Source: Pedobacter sp014947265 (GTDB lineage Bacteria; Bacteroidota; Bacteroidia; Sphingobacteriales; Sphingobacteriaceae). From it: a stretch of 64,000 nucleotides of DNA. The notes beneath the pieces are model-generated. The model was not told the origin of the DNA. It worked only from the letters and a program-made list of their open reading frames with translations, and ran no database searches. Each line of letters starts with the position of its first letter. Position 1 is the stretch's first letter. The stretch lies in the NCBI RefSeq assembly GCF_014947265.1, contig NZ_JADCNK010000002.1, positions 310,001 to 374,000 on the forward strand. Direction: 5' to 3'. Below are positions 8,357 to 19,300 of this stretch, in pieces. The translations under genes were made by a program, and so were the position numbers.

Positions 8357-11300
8357 ATGATGAAATTTTTAAGAAATGCATTGGCGCTGTGTGTCTTTTT
8401 TACACTGTTTGTTGGTGTAATCAAAGGTCAGGACGCCGTTAAGATACCTATAAAAGCTGTGGTTCGAGATATTAATGGAAATCCGGTAAAAGGGGCATCC
8501 ATAACTATTGAAGGAAGCGATGTGCTCACTATAGCAAATCAGGAAGGTGAATTCTCTTTATCCGTAAATGAGAACAGTACATTTTCAGTAAGTGCTAAAG
8601 GCTATAGAACCTCACTGGTAACCGCATTAGCCAACCTGAAGCAAGTAACTTTAACTAAAGAGGATAGGCTGATAAATGTGGGTTTTAAAAACGTCGCGGA
8701 AAGTAATCTTCCTGCAGGTGTTTCAAGTGTTAACCTGGCACAGCTCTTTGAGAAAAACTTTACCACTTATGGATTGGACGGGATGGAGGCTTTTGCTCCG
8801 GGCTTTAATGGCAACAACCTCTGGGGTATGAACACCTCGTTTATATTGGTTGATGGAGTTCCGAGGGATGTGAACAGTGTTACACCAAATGAAATTGAGG
8901 AGATCACTTTTCTCAAGAGCGCTTCGGCCGTTGCCCTATATGGTAGCCGCGGTGCAAAAGGAGTAATTTTGATCACCACAAAAAGGGGGACGCCAACTAA
9001 GCAAAAAATAAACGTTCGTTCCAATATTGGGTTAAATACGCCAAAAAGATATGCTCAATACCTGGGCTCTTCAGAGTACATGACCTTGTATAATGAGGCT
9101 TTATCTAATGATGGTTTGGCGGCAGCTTATACCCCGGAAACTATTTATAATCACTCTGGTGTTAACCCTTATCGTTATCCAAGTGTAGATTATTACTCTT
9201 CAGAATACCTTAAAAACAGTTTTTCACGCTATGATGGGGTGGCAGAAATTTCAGGAGGGAATGACCGTGCCCGTTATTACACCAATGTTGGGTTCTCATC
9301 TACAGGTTCGCTGCTTAATTTCGGTGAAGCAAAAGAAAATAATACGTCAGACCGCTTTAACATCCGTGGAAATGTTGATATGCAGCTTACCAGAGCATTA
9401 AAAGCACGGGTAGACGCAAGCGCTGTGTTTTCCAGCAGTGGCGGTGTAAATACCAACTACTGGAGTAGTGCTTCAACCCTGCGCCCTTATTTATTTACAC
9501 CCTTAATCCCAATTAATTTATTGGAACAGAGCGACGAGGTGAGTAAAGCGATGATTAAAAACGCTACAATTATTGATGGGCAATACATCCTTGGTGGTAC
9601 GCAATTAGATCAAACCAATCCATTTGCGGCCATTTATGCAGGTGGTAACAATAAATTTGTACAACGCCAATTTCAGTTTACCACAGGTATTGATGCTGAT
9701 TTGAAAGGAATTTTGAATGGACTTACCTTTAGTACCACTATGGGCGTTGATTACCTGAACAGCTACAATCAGGGCTATCGAAACGGATATGCAACTTACC
9801 AACCCAATTGGACAACCTACTCTGGTACAACGCTAATCGGAAGTTTAACGCGCTGGGGGGAAGATACAAAAACCGGAGTTCAGAACATCGCAGATAGTTA
9901 CTATAGACAAACCATTTCGTTATCTGGCCAATTTAACTACAATACTACGTTCCGTAATAACCATCATATCTCTGCGGTATTGCTGGCTGCGGCATATCGT
10001 CAGTCACAATCTGAAATCTACCAGCCAACAACAAATTCTAATTTAGGATTACAGTTAAATTATGATTTCAGCCGTAAATATTTTGCCGAAATTACCGGAG
10101 CAGTGGTACGCTCGCCAAAAATGCCACCAGGAAACAGGACTGCACTTTCTCCTGCAGCTTCTATTGGATGGCACCTTAGCGAAGAGCCGTTTTTGAAAAA
10201 AGTTTCATTCATTAACGACTTAACGCTAACTGCATCAGCAGGTGTTTTAAATACCGATCTTGATTTTGATGAGTATTTTGCCTATGAAAGTATTTATACA
10301 GCCACTGGCGGTAACTGGTATGGCTGGAACGATGGTACAGGCACACAGTCTACCGATTCGCGCCGTGGATCTAACCCAGATTTAACTTTCGCTAAAAGGA
10401 AAGAAGTCAGCATCGGGTTAAAAGGTGGAATGTTCAAAAACCAGCTTAATTTCGGAGCAAATGTTTTCAGGAATAACATCACCGGAATTATCGGTCAGAT
10501 TAATGTGCTTTATCCAAACTATTTCACTACCGGATTTCCGAGTTCTTCTTTTGTTCCTTACAGTAATTATAATAGCGATCAGCGTACCGGTTTAGATTTT
10601 TACTTAAATTTCAACAAACATATTGGAGCTGTCGACTGGACATTAGGCGTTTCCGGAACATATTATACCACCAAGGCAACAAAACGTGCCGATATGTTAA
10701 CTTACGAAAATAGCTATCAATACCGTGCCGGTAAACCGCTTGATGCCATCTGGGGATTAAAAAGTAATGGTTTTTATATGGATGCCAGTGAAGTGGCAGC
10801 TGCCGATGGAATTAGTAATGCTAAACCAGCATTTGGATCAGCTCTGGCTCCTGGTGATATCAAATATATTGATCAGAACGGCGACAAAATTATCGATGAT
10901 AAGGATCAGGTATATCTTGGTCGTGGTGGATGGTTTGGTGCTCCCTTTACAGCAGGATTGAATTTAACTGCTAAATGGAAAAATCTTACCCTATTTGTTT
11001 TGGGTACAGGTCGTTTTGGCGGAAGTGCCATGAAAACCGATAACTATTTTTGGGTTAACGGAAGCGATAAGTATTCGGCAGTGGTGCGCGACAGATGGAC
11101 ACCTCAAACAAAAAATACGGCAACATTTCCGCGACTTACCACTTTAAATGGCGATAATAATTTCAGAGCGTCTGATTTCTGGTTGTACAGCACAGATCGG
11201 TTTGATTTATCTAAAGTTCAAATCTCCTATACAGTTTCCGATAAATTGTTCAAAAGTAAAGTGTTGAAAGAACTGGGACTATATGTGGCAGGATTTAATC

Positions 11301-11398
11301 TTTTAACAATTGCGAAGGAAAGAGAAATACTTGAGCTGAATTTAGGAGGTACCCCACAAACAAGGTTATATAACCTGGGCGTAAAGGCAATGTTTTAA
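8357..11398 (+). CDS. Second SusC-type TonB-linked outer membrane protein (XusC-like)
   Basis: A 1013-residue protein with a signal peptide ending near VIKGQ (about 25). It has a carboxypeptidase-regulatory-like domain (about 30-105, KAVVRDINGNPVKGASITIE), a plug with FILVDGVPRD and LYGSRGAKGVILITTKRG, and a TonB barrel. It diverges from the first SusC: the usual VVVGYG element after the N-terminal domain is replaced by LINVGFKNV. A paired second SusC/SusD set is characteristic of xylan loci, where the two pairs probably take up oligosaccharides of different size or decoration. The gene starts 34 bp after the preceding SusD and is followed within 21 bp by its own SusD. Confidence 0.88.
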   Translation: MMKFLRNALALCVFFTLFVGVIKGQDAVKIPIKAVVRDINGNPVKGASITIEGSDVLTIANQEGEFSLSVNENSTFSVSAKGYRTSLVTALANLKQVTLTKEDRLINVGFKNVAESNLPAGVSSVNLAQLFEKNFTTYGLDGMEAFAPGFNGNNLWGMNTSFILVDGVPRDVNSVTPNEIEEITFLKSASAVALYGSRGAKGVILITTKRGTPTKQKINVRSNIGLNTPKRYAQYLGSSEYMTLYNEALSNDGLAAAYTPETIYNHSGVNPYRYPSVDYYSSEYLKNSFSRYDGVAEISGGNDRARYYTNVGFSSTGSLLNFGEAKENNTSDRFNIRGNVDMQLTRALKARVDASAVFSSSGGVNTNYWSSASTLRPYLFTPLIPINLLEQSDEVSKAMIKNATIIDGQYILGGTQLDQTNPFAAIYAGGNNKFVQRQFQFTTGIDADLKGILNGLTFSTTMGVDYLNSYNQGYRNGYATYQPNWTTYSGTTLIGSLTRWGEDTKTGVQNIADSYYRQTISLSGQFNYNTTFRNNHHISAVLLAAAYRQSQSEIYQPTTNSNLGLQLNYDFSRKYFAEITGAVVRSPKMPPGNRTALSPAASIGWHLSEEPFLKKVSFINDLTLTASAGVLNTDLDFDEYFAYESIYTATGGNWYGWNDGTGTQSTDSRRGSNPDLTFAKRKEVSIGLKGGMFKNQLNFGANVFRNNITGIIGQINVLYPNYFTTGFPSSSFVPYSNYNSDQRTGLDFYLNFNKHIGAVDWTLGVSGTYYTTKATKRADMLTYENSYQYRAGKPLDAIWGLKSNGFYMDASEVAAADGISNAKPAFGSALAPGDIKYIDQNGDKIIDDKDQVYLGRGGWFGAPFTAGLNLTAKWKNLTLFVLGTGRFGGSAMKTDNYFWVNGSDKYSAVVRDRWTPQTKNTATFPRLTTLNGDNNFRASDFWLYSTDRFDLSKVQISYTVSDKLFKSKVLKELGLYVAGFNLLTIAKEREILELNLGGTPQTRLYNLGVKAMF

Positions 11399-11419
11399 TT
11401 GAATATTAGATTAGAAAAG

Positions 11420-13180
11420 ATGAACAGAATATTAATACGATTTGTAGTTGTCGTTGTGATGCTCTCGGGCTGTAAAAAGTTTACCGACCCCGCTCCACAA
11501 AATAACGGAGATTTTGAGAACATCTATACAGAACCCGCACTTGCCCATGGGCTATTGCTAAATGGTTACACAAGGCTTCCATCAAATGGCTGGTCTTTTA
11601 ACGATGTAGCTACCGATGATGCGGTAAGTAATGATATCAATAATAATTTTAGAAAAATTGCCACCGGACAATGGTCGGCTGCAGTTAATCCATTAGATCA
11701 ATGGACCAATGCAAGAGCTGGCATTCAGTACATTAACTTGTTTTTAGCAGAAACAGACAAGGTACTTTGGGATTCTAAAGACCCCGTGTTAAGTAGAATG
11801 TTTAACGACAGGCAAAAAGGCGAAGCATATGCCTTGAGAGCTTACCTGATGTCGTATATGCTGCAGGCACACGCCGGAAAAGTAGGCGGTAATTTATATG
11901 GTTTCCCTATTGTACTCGAGCCTGAAACTCCGGCTTCAGATTTTAACAAACCGAGGGCCACATTTGATGCCTGTATGAAACAGATTTATGGCGATTTGGA
12001 TAAGGCAGAACAATTACTTCCTTTAGATTATGCTGATATCAATAGTACGAGTCAGATTCCGACAAAATATGCAGGAGTTAATGTAGAGACCTATAACCGT
12101 GTTTTCGGTAAGTTTTTTAACCAACGCATGACGGGTCGTATTTCTAAAGCCATTCGTGCCCGCGTAGCACTAATGGGCGCAAGTCCGGCTTTCAGCACTG
12201 GTAATTCTACCACATGGGCCGATGCCGCCACCTACGCAGCACAAGTACTTACACTTAATAACTGGTTAGCTAATTTAGATCCTAATGGTGTTACCTGGTA
12301 CGATAACAAGGCCGAAATTGATGCATTGGCTTCAGGAGCTAGTCCGAGGGAAGTGCTTTGGCGTACAAATGTTGGATCAAATAGTGATTTAGAAGCGGCC
12401 AATTATCCGCCAACCTTATCAGGGCAGGGACGCATAAATCCAACTCAGAATCTGGTTAATGCTTTCCCGATGCAAAATGGTTATCCGATTGCCAATACGC
12501 CACAGAGCGGATATAACCCTGCCACTCCATTTACGGGTAGAGACCCACGTTTAGCAAAATTTATAGTGTACAACGGAAATACAATCGGGCCAACAAATAA
12601 AGTCATTAATACCACAACAGATGTAGCAACCAATGATGATGGACTGAATAGAAAAGAAGTTTCTACACGAACTGGTTATTACATGAAAAAACTGTTGAGG
12701 CAAGATGTCAGCCGTACACCAACCGTAAATAACCAGAAGCACTACAGGCCACATATCCGTTATACCGAAATATTCCTGATCTATGCAGAGGCAGCAAATG
12801 AAGCATGGGGCCCTATGGCAAATGGTGGCAATCCTTATTCTGCTTACGATATTATTAAAGCTATTCGTGCCAGGGCAGGCGTTGGAACTGCAAATGGCGA
12901 TGCATATCTGGAATCGATTAAAGCAGACAAAGATGCCATGCGAACATTGATTAGGAACGAACGTAGGTTAGAACTGGCTTTTGAAGGGTTTCGTTTCTGG
13001 GATCTTCGCAGATGGAATGCAACATTAACCGAACCGGTTAAAGGGGTTAGTATCTCGCAAGGTATCTATCAGGAAATTAATGTAGAAGCAAGAAACTATC
13101 AGGAGTATATGAGATTTGGACCAATTCCTTACAGTGAAACGCTAAAGTATAATGCTTTGCAACAAAACACGGGATGGTAA
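11420..13180 (+). CDS. Second SusD/RagB-type surface lipoprotein (XusD-like)
   Basis: A 586-residue lipoprotein. A TTG at 11399 directly after the SusC stop would extend the frame, but ATG 11420 (MNRILIRFVVVVVMLSGCKK), preceded by AGAAAAG, gives a proper signal with lipobox MLSGC. SusD landmarks are GEAYALRAYLMSYMLQAH in the helical core, HYRPHIRYTEIFLIYAEAAN, the RNERRLELAFEGFRFWDLRRW signature, and the C-terminal QQNTGW. It pairs with the SusC gene whose stop codon lies 21 bp upstream of this start. Confidence 0.9.
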   Translation: MNRILIRFVVVVVMLSGCKKFTDPAPQNNGDFENIYTEPALAHGLLLNGYTRLPSNGWSFNDVATDDAVSNDINNNFRKIATGQWSAAVNPLDQWTNARAGIQYINLFLAETDKVLWDSKDPVLSRMFNDRQKGEAYALRAYLMSYMLQAHAGKVGGNLYGFPIVLEPETPASDFNKPRATFDACMKQIYGDLDKAEQLLPLDYADINSTSQIPTKYAGVNVETYNRVFGKFFNQRMTGRISKAIRARVALMGASPAFSTGNSTTWADAATYAAQVLTLNNWLANLDPNGVTWYDNKAEIDALASGASPREVLWRTNVGSNSDLEAANYPPTLSGQGRINPTQNLVNAFPMQNGYPIANTPQSGYNPATPFTGRDPRLAKFIVYNGNTIGPTNKVINTTTDVATNDDGLNRKEVSTRTGYYMKKLLRQDVSRTPTVNNQKHYRPHIRYTEIFLIYAEAANEAWGPMANGGNPYSAYDIIKAIRARAGVGTANGDAYLESIKADKDAMRTLIRNERRLELAFEGFRFWDLRRWNATLTEPVKGVSISQGIYQEINVEARNYQEYMRFGPIPYSETLKYNALQQNTGW

Positions 13181-13208
13181 TATTCAATCGCTATAAAAAA
13201 ATAACATC

Positions 13209-14180
13209 ATGAAAAATAAAATATATATTTTACTTGCGCTCGTTTTAGCACTTAGCGCTTGCAAAAACGAAGAATGGGCATTTCCGGATAACGACGTACA
13301 ATCTGTATATTTTGCCTACCAGGGGCCAATTCGAACTATTACCATGGGTGAAGATATTTTTGATACTTCACTTGATAACCAACATAGATTTCAGATTATA
13401 GGTACGGTTGGTGGAGTGTATTCAAATAAAGAAGATATTACCATTGGTATCAGTGTGGATAACGCGCTAACTCAAGGATTATCTTTTCCATCGCCCTACA
13501 GCGGTACTGTAAGGCCAATGCCTGCAAACTATTATACACTTGCAGCGAACAAAATTGTTATCCCGAAAGGAAGTTTGGTCGGTGGAGTAGATGTGCAGCT
13601 AACTGATGCTTTTTTCGCAGACCCATTGGCTGTTAATACCACTTATGTAATCCCTTTAACCATGACCAGTGCGGATCAGAACAAAACAATCTTGCCTGAA
13701 AAAAAATATACATTGTATGCCGTAAAATATATCAATACATGGCAGGGTTTCTATCTTCGGAGAGGAAAGGATGCGATTACCGGAAAAAACGGCAATACCT
13801 CACTTAATCAATCTGTAGTTCGCCACATGAAGTATGTGGAGAGTGATGAAATCAACAAATTAAATACACGTTCACTAACCCAGACAGAGTTTCCTGTTAC
13901 TTTTAAAGTAGCAGGAGGAGCCAGCATCAGCCGGACCTTACTGCTTACTTTCGATAATGCAGGCAATTGTGCAATTTCAGCTGGCGACGCTAGTTTTACA
14001 GCAAGTGGCAGCGGGAAATTTGTTAAACGGGGAGAGAAAAACAGCTGGGGCAACCAGGATCGTGATGCGCTTTATCTAAACTATCAGATCGATTTGAATG
14101 ATAGAACGGTGAGCAGCCTGGATACCTTGGTTATGCGCGATCGTGGTGTGAAAGCCGAAACATTTACGCCGGTCAAGTAA
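13209..14180 (+). CDS. Surface lipoprotein with DUF1735/DUF5627-like domains (XusE-like)
   Basis: A 323-residue lipoprotein with lipobox ALSAC (MKNKIYILLALVLALSACK). The N-terminal half (about 25-165) reads as a beta-sandwich of the DUF1735 type, with VYFAYQGPIRTITMGED and the YVIPLTMTSAD segment. The C-terminal part (about 175-320) begins YINTWQGFYLRRGKD and is probably the DUF5627-type domain. In xylan loci a lipoprotein at this position, between the second SusD and the GH10 gene, is the glycan-binding XusE/SusE-positioned protein. No catalytic residues are evident. It lies 28 bp from its neighbour on each side, so it belongs to the operon. Confidence 0.8.
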   Translation: MKNKIYILLALVLALSACKNEEWAFPDNDVQSVYFAYQGPIRTITMGEDIFDTSLDNQHRFQIIGTVGGVYSNKEDITIGISVDNALTQGLSFPSPYSGTVRPMPANYYTLAANKIVIPKGSLVGGVDVQLTDAFFADPLAVNTTYVIPLTMTSADQNKTILPEKKYTLYAVKYINTWQGFYLRRGKDAITGKNGNTSLNQSVVRHMKYVESDEINKLNTRSLTQTEFPVTFKVAGGASISRTLLLTFDNAGNCAISAGDASFTASGSGKFVKRGEKNSWGNQDRDALYLNYQIDLNDRTVSSLDTLVMRDRGVKAETFTPVK

Positions 14181-14207
14181 TTAATATTTAATCAAACAAT
14201 TGAGAAA

Positions 14208-15893
14208 ATGAAACGATTATACAAAATAGCATTTTGTCTGGCGGGGATAATATTGCTTGCTTCCTGCCACAAATATGAAGCACTCGATTTCCAGGTGGCT
14301 AAACCGACAAGCTTTGCGACCCAGGAGACGATCGATGCCTATCAGCCATTAAAAACCTATATTGATAGAACGGCAAATCCTAAATTTAAATTAGGCGCCG
14401 GAACCGGCCTGCAATCCTACCTCTCTAAAGGTGTAATTTATAGATTGACCAATAGTAATTTTGATGAAATTACACTAGGTTACGAAATGAAACATGGTGC
14501 CGTTGTACAGGCCGACGGAAGTTTGGCCTTAACTAACGTGAAAAACCTACTGGAAACAGCATCTAAAGCTGGTATCACAGTTTTTGGCCATACACTTGCC
14601 TGGCACGCCAATCAAAATGCAACCTATTTAAAAGGACTTATTGCCCCGGTGGTAACTGCATCAAGTAGTGGTCCTACCTGGGACCTGGTCATTGGAGCCG
14701 ATTTTGAAACTGAAAACGCTTCAGTTTATCAATCCAATACCAATGCCGTAGCCTCTTTTACTGCGGCTGGCGGAGGCTTTAACGGTACAGGACGGGCTTT
14801 GAAAATTAGTAACTCGACAGTGCGGGCCAATGATTATGATGCACAATTATTTCTTAAGTTTCCGGCGGTAGCAGTCGGAGAGAAATATGAACTGAAAATG
14901 AATGTACGCTCTGATGTAGCGGCATCTTACCCTACACAGGCTCATACTACGCCTGGTGCCTACAAATTCTATGATTTTTTTGGCGCAATTTCTTCAACAC
15001 CAACCTGGACAACCTATACCAAAGAAATTACCGTTACCACAGACATTGCAGCAAGTGGTGCTTTGGCTTTTAATCTGGGTAAAACCGCGACAAATTTTTA
15101 TTTTGATAATATCACGCTTAAAAAATACAATGCCCTTGGCGGCACTACAATTGTAGAAAAAACTGCAGAGCAGAAAAAGGCCATTTTAACCACTGCATTA
15201 GAGACCTGGATTAAAGGTATAGTTACCGCTTCAAAAGATTATGTTAAAGCCTGGGATGTGGTAAACGAGCCGATGGACGATACAAAGCCAACTGAGCTTA
15301 AAACTGCTGCGGGCAGAACTTCCATTGCGGCTGATGAATTCTTTTGGCAGGATTACCTGGGTAAGGATTATGCGCTAAAGGCATTTCAATTGGCCAGGCA
15401 GTATGGTAACGCAAATGATATCCATTTTATAAATGATTATAATCTCGAATATAGCATCGAAAAATGCAAAGGATTACTTGATTACATAAAATATTTAGAA
15501 GGCAAAGGCGCAAAAATAGATGGTATTGGTACGCAAATGCACATTGTAGCTACTTCTGATAAAGCTAAGATTGAAGAAATGTTCAAATTATTGGCCGCAA
15601 CTGGCAAACTCATCAAAATATCAGAATTGGATATGGGTTTTACGGGAAATGTAAAAACGGCACAGGCAACTGCTGAGCAATATGCCGCTCAATCAGAGAT
15701 GTATAAATATGTAATCAAGAAATATTTTGAGCTTATTCCAGCCGCTCAGCGATATGGAATTACCATCTGGTCGCCTCAGGATAGTCCAGCCAGCTCAAGT
15801 TGGAGAGCAGGGGAGCCAATTGGCTTGTGGACAGAAGGTTTTGTACGAAAACCGGCCTATGTCGGCACAGCCGAAGGCTTGAAGAATAAATAA
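14208..15893 (+). CDS. Endo-1,4-beta-xylanase GH10 with an inserted carbohydrate-binding module, lipoprotein
   Basis: A 561-residue surface lipoprotein (lipobox LLASC, Cys20) that should cut the xylan backbone at the cell surface. GH10 landmarks are GHTLAWH at 127-133, acid/base Glu354 in WDVVNEPMDD, GTQMHI at 441-446, nucleophile Glu473 in ISELDMGF, and the terminal WSPQDSP. Between GHTLAWH and the acid/base strand lies an insertion of about 150 residues (about 155-305) with a CBM4/9/22-type jelly-roll look (IGADFETEN...YFDNITLKKY). A module inserted inside the catalytic barrel is a known feature of xylanases from xylanolytic Bacteroidota. It is the last gene before a strong terminator. Confidence 0.92.
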   Translation: MKRLYKIAFCLAGIILLASCHKYEALDFQVAKPTSFATQETIDAYQPLKTYIDRTANPKFKLGAGTGLQSYLSKGVIYRLTNSNFDEITLGYEMKHGAVVQADGSLALTNVKNLLETASKAGITVFGHTLAWHANQNATYLKGLIAPVVTASSSGPTWDLVIGADFETENASVYQSNTNAVASFTAAGGGFNGTGRALKISNSTVRANDYDAQLFLKFPAVAVGEKYELKMNVRSDVAASYPTQAHTTPGAYKFYDFFGAISSTPTWTTYTKEITVTTDIAASGALAFNLGKTATNFYFDNITLKKYNALGGTTIVEKTAEQKKAILTTALETWIKGIVTASKDYVKAWDVVNEPMDDTKPTELKTAAGRTSIAADEFFWQDYLGKDYALKAFQLARQYGNANDIHFINDYNLEYSIEKCKGLLDYIKYLEGKGAKIDGIGTQMHIVATSDKAKIEEMFKLLAATGKLIKISELDMGFTGNVKTAQATAEQYAAQSEMYKYVIKKYFELIPAAQRYGITIWSPQDSPASSSWRAGEPIGLWTEGFVRKPAYVGTAEGLKNK

Positions 15894-15907
15894 AAAATTA
15901 CGTTCTT

Positions 15908-15947
15908 AAAGCCAGAAACTTCGGTTAACGTTGTTTCTGGCTTTTTT
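15908..15947 (+). terminator. Rho-independent terminator of the xylan operon
   Basis: A 12-bp perfect stem (AAAGCCAGAAAC at 15908-15919, GTTTCTGGCTTT at 15933-15944) encloses a 13-nt loop and continues into a T-run. It closes the SusC-to-GH10 transcription unit. Confidence 0.9.
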
Positions 15948-16356
15948 ATTGGAAAATTAGGCCATCACTCCCGTTACCATAAATTATCCCCTCATTTTTC
16001 CCTTGCATTTTTAATACTCCTGATTTAAAAAAAAAACAATATAGTAATGCAATCGATTGTTTTTTTCAAAAGTAAGTGATATATTCGGTTGGAAATTATT
16101 CAGGTATTGCTTTACATGAGTATCACTTCTAAAATAAGGTAACCAAATATTAATGCTTTGATGATGTATTGCTGTAGTAAACCAAACGGAGGTGTGTAAG
16201 CACCCATATTTTGTCGGAAATTTATATTGCTATATTTCGCAGAGTTCATAAGTGTGATCGTAAAACTTATCTTCCGCTTTAGCATACCCACGTCAATTAA
16301 GCAGTCCTGCACAAATACAATCACAATCCAGATCGCTAAAGCGTGAATCTATTATT
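15948..16356. other. Gap between xylanase and hybrid sensor genes
   Basis: AT-rich and without a credible ORF on either strand; a 70-residue minus-strand ORF at 16112-16324 shows no domain. The sensor promoter must lie here, but no clean TTG-N19-TAnnTTTG site stands out. Confidence 0.4.
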
Positions 16357-19300
16357 ATGATGTTAAAACGAGTATTGATTACAGGTGCAATGTCAATTTT
16401 AGTGATATTGTTATTGAGCTCCACTATTGCAAGGGGACAAAATAATCCCAATTTCATTACCCTTAATACTAAAAACGGTCTTTCTTCAAATACTGTAAAT
16501 ACGATACTTCAAGATCATAATGGCCTTGTGTGGTTTGGCACCAGCGATGGACTAAATAAGTTCGATGGTACCAATTTTACTGTTTATACCACCAAAAGCG
16601 GCGATAGCTCAAGCATTCCGTCTAACAATATCTCAGCACTTTTAGAAGATCGGAGGGGAAGGCTTTGGGTGGGTACAAACGGGGGTGGCCTGGCCTATTA
16701 CGATGCTAAGCAAAATACATTTAAATCATTTGTTGGGGAGGGAATCCCGAATCGTAACACCCCCTTCAATGTATTAACACTTTACGAAGATAAAAGCGGA
16801 AATATATGGGTAGGCACCTTTGGTGGATACCGGGTAATCAATTCGAAAACGTTAAAGGTAAAAAACGTCGGAATAAATGCCTTAATGGGCAATGGCTCCA
16901 GTGTGCTTTCTTTTCTTCAGGCTAACGATAACAAGCTATGGATCGGCACCAATGTTGGGCTTTTGGCGCTCAATTTAACCAGCGGTGCCACCGAGAAATT
17001 TATCCATCACCCCAATGACCCTTCAAGCCTCACTGATAATTTCATCAGAACTATTGTGAAGGATGAAAAGGGGCGGATATTTTTTTGTACCAATAATGGC
17101 CTCAATATGTTGCTTGATGATGAAAAGCATTTCAAATCCTTTTTGCAATCGGGTGATATGCTATTTTCTGACGACATTATTTATGCTGCCAGATTAGAAA
17201 AAGGAGGTAAATTGTGGCTAGGAACCGAAGACGGGGTAACTATTTTCAATACCGCCACTGAGGTTTTTTCAAATATTCGTCCCAACAAACGCGAATCCTT
17301 TGGCCTTAGCCATAAGTCGGTTAGAAGCATTTGTATGGCTGATAATGGCATTATCTGGCTGGGTACCTATCAAGGTGGCGTTAATAAGTTCGATCCAAAT
17401 TTAGCACTGTTTAACCTAAAGCATAGCAGCCCGTTTGATCCCAAAGGACTTTCATCACCCATTGTTACCTCCTTTGCCGAATTCTCAAAACGAAAAATAT
17501 TTGTAGGTACGGATGGGGGAGGGTTACACTTTTTCGATCGTGATCAAGGTGTGTTCGAGCATATTGACATGAAGAGCAAAATTGATTTTTCCAGAAATCC
17601 ATTGGCTATACTTACATTAATGCTTGATTCGAGGGGCACGCTTTGGGTAGGAACGTATCAACATGGCTTATTTGCCTATAATTCCAAAACCAAAACCTAC
17701 AAACAATACCTGGCAGGGCCATCGTCAACTGATCTTAGCCAGAATGAAATTTTCGCTATTAAAGAAGATAGTAAGGGTTTAATATGGATTGGTACAAACG
17801 GAACTGGTGTTAATGTATTTGATTATAAGACGAATTCATTTACGCAATATGGCACTCAATCCCTGCCACCTATGCTGCTCCCTAGCAATGGTTTTATACG
17901 GGCCATTGTAGAAGATCATTATGGCGATATGTGGATATCATCCAGCGGAACCGGAATAGCTGTTTTTCAGCGTAGTAACGGGAAATATAAAGTATATCGA
18001 AAAGCAAATAGCGGACTTTCCAACGATGTGGTGTTAAGTTTGTTATGCGATAGTAAAGGAAATATCTGGGCAGGAACTGATGGTGCCGGGCTCGATCTTT
18101 TCAATCGCCGTACTGGGAAATTTACCAATTTTAACGAAACAAACGGATTGTCTAATGCTATCGTTTACAAGATATTAGAGGGTAAAGACGGATTAATTTG
18201 GCTCAGCACCGATAATGGCATCAGTTGTCTTAATCCTGAAACAAAAAAAATAAAAAACTTCGGGCATCCCAATGGCGTGCAAGACAGTCCTTTCATATTG
18301 GGTTCCGGAATCAGCACTTCAGATGGTGAGCTTTATTTTGGCGGGCAAGACGGTTTCAATTATTTTAATCCGCTCCAATTGCCTACCAATACTGTGGTTC
18401 CAAACGTGCTGCTTACCGAACTAAAGGTTTCTAATACCGTTGTGCTCCCTGGCGAAAAGTCACCTATTCAGGAGCAAATAGGTTTCGCAAAAAACATTAA
18501 ATTAAGTTATGGACAAAATTTTTCAATTAGTTATGTAGCACTTAATTACACAGCGCCGCAGCAAAACCACTATTCCTATCGCCTGGTTGGTCTGGACGAG
18601 GGTTGGAACGAGGTTGGTAAAGAGAAGACCGCATATTACACGAATTTGGATCCCGGAGATTATGTTTTTCAAGTAAGGGCAAGTAACAACGATGGCGTTT
18701 GGAGTAGTAAAATCACATCAATTTCTGTTCACATACAGCCACCCATATGGAGGACAACTTACGCTTATATTTTTTATGTAGTTTTAACGGGTACGATTCT
18801 ATTTGCCATTCGCCGAAGAGGAATTCAGCGCATCAAAAAACAGCTCGCCATAGAGCAAGCTCAAATAAATGCAGAAGAACGAATACTGCAGCAACGAAAA
18901 GATGCTGAACGTGCACATGCGTTGGATACACAAAAGATCAAATTCCTTACTAATCTAAGTCATGAGTTTAGAACACCAATTTCGTTGATTTTAGCACCTG
19001 TTGACAAGTTGCTTGCCGTTAAACAAGAGTCTTCAGTAGCCGGTCAGGTAAAGATGATCCGTAGAAATGCCCGAAGACTGTTAAATCTGGTCAATCAACT
19101 GCTCGATTTTAGAAAGATGGAAGAACAGGAACTGAAATTAAACCTGAATGAGGCCGATCTCATTACTTTTATCAGTGAAGCCGCAGAATCATTCCAGGAT
19201 CTTTCCGAACGCAAGAAAATTTCACTTCGCATTAACAGCGATATCAAAAGCCTGAAAACGCAATTTGATCAGGATAAAATGGAAAGAATTATATTCAACC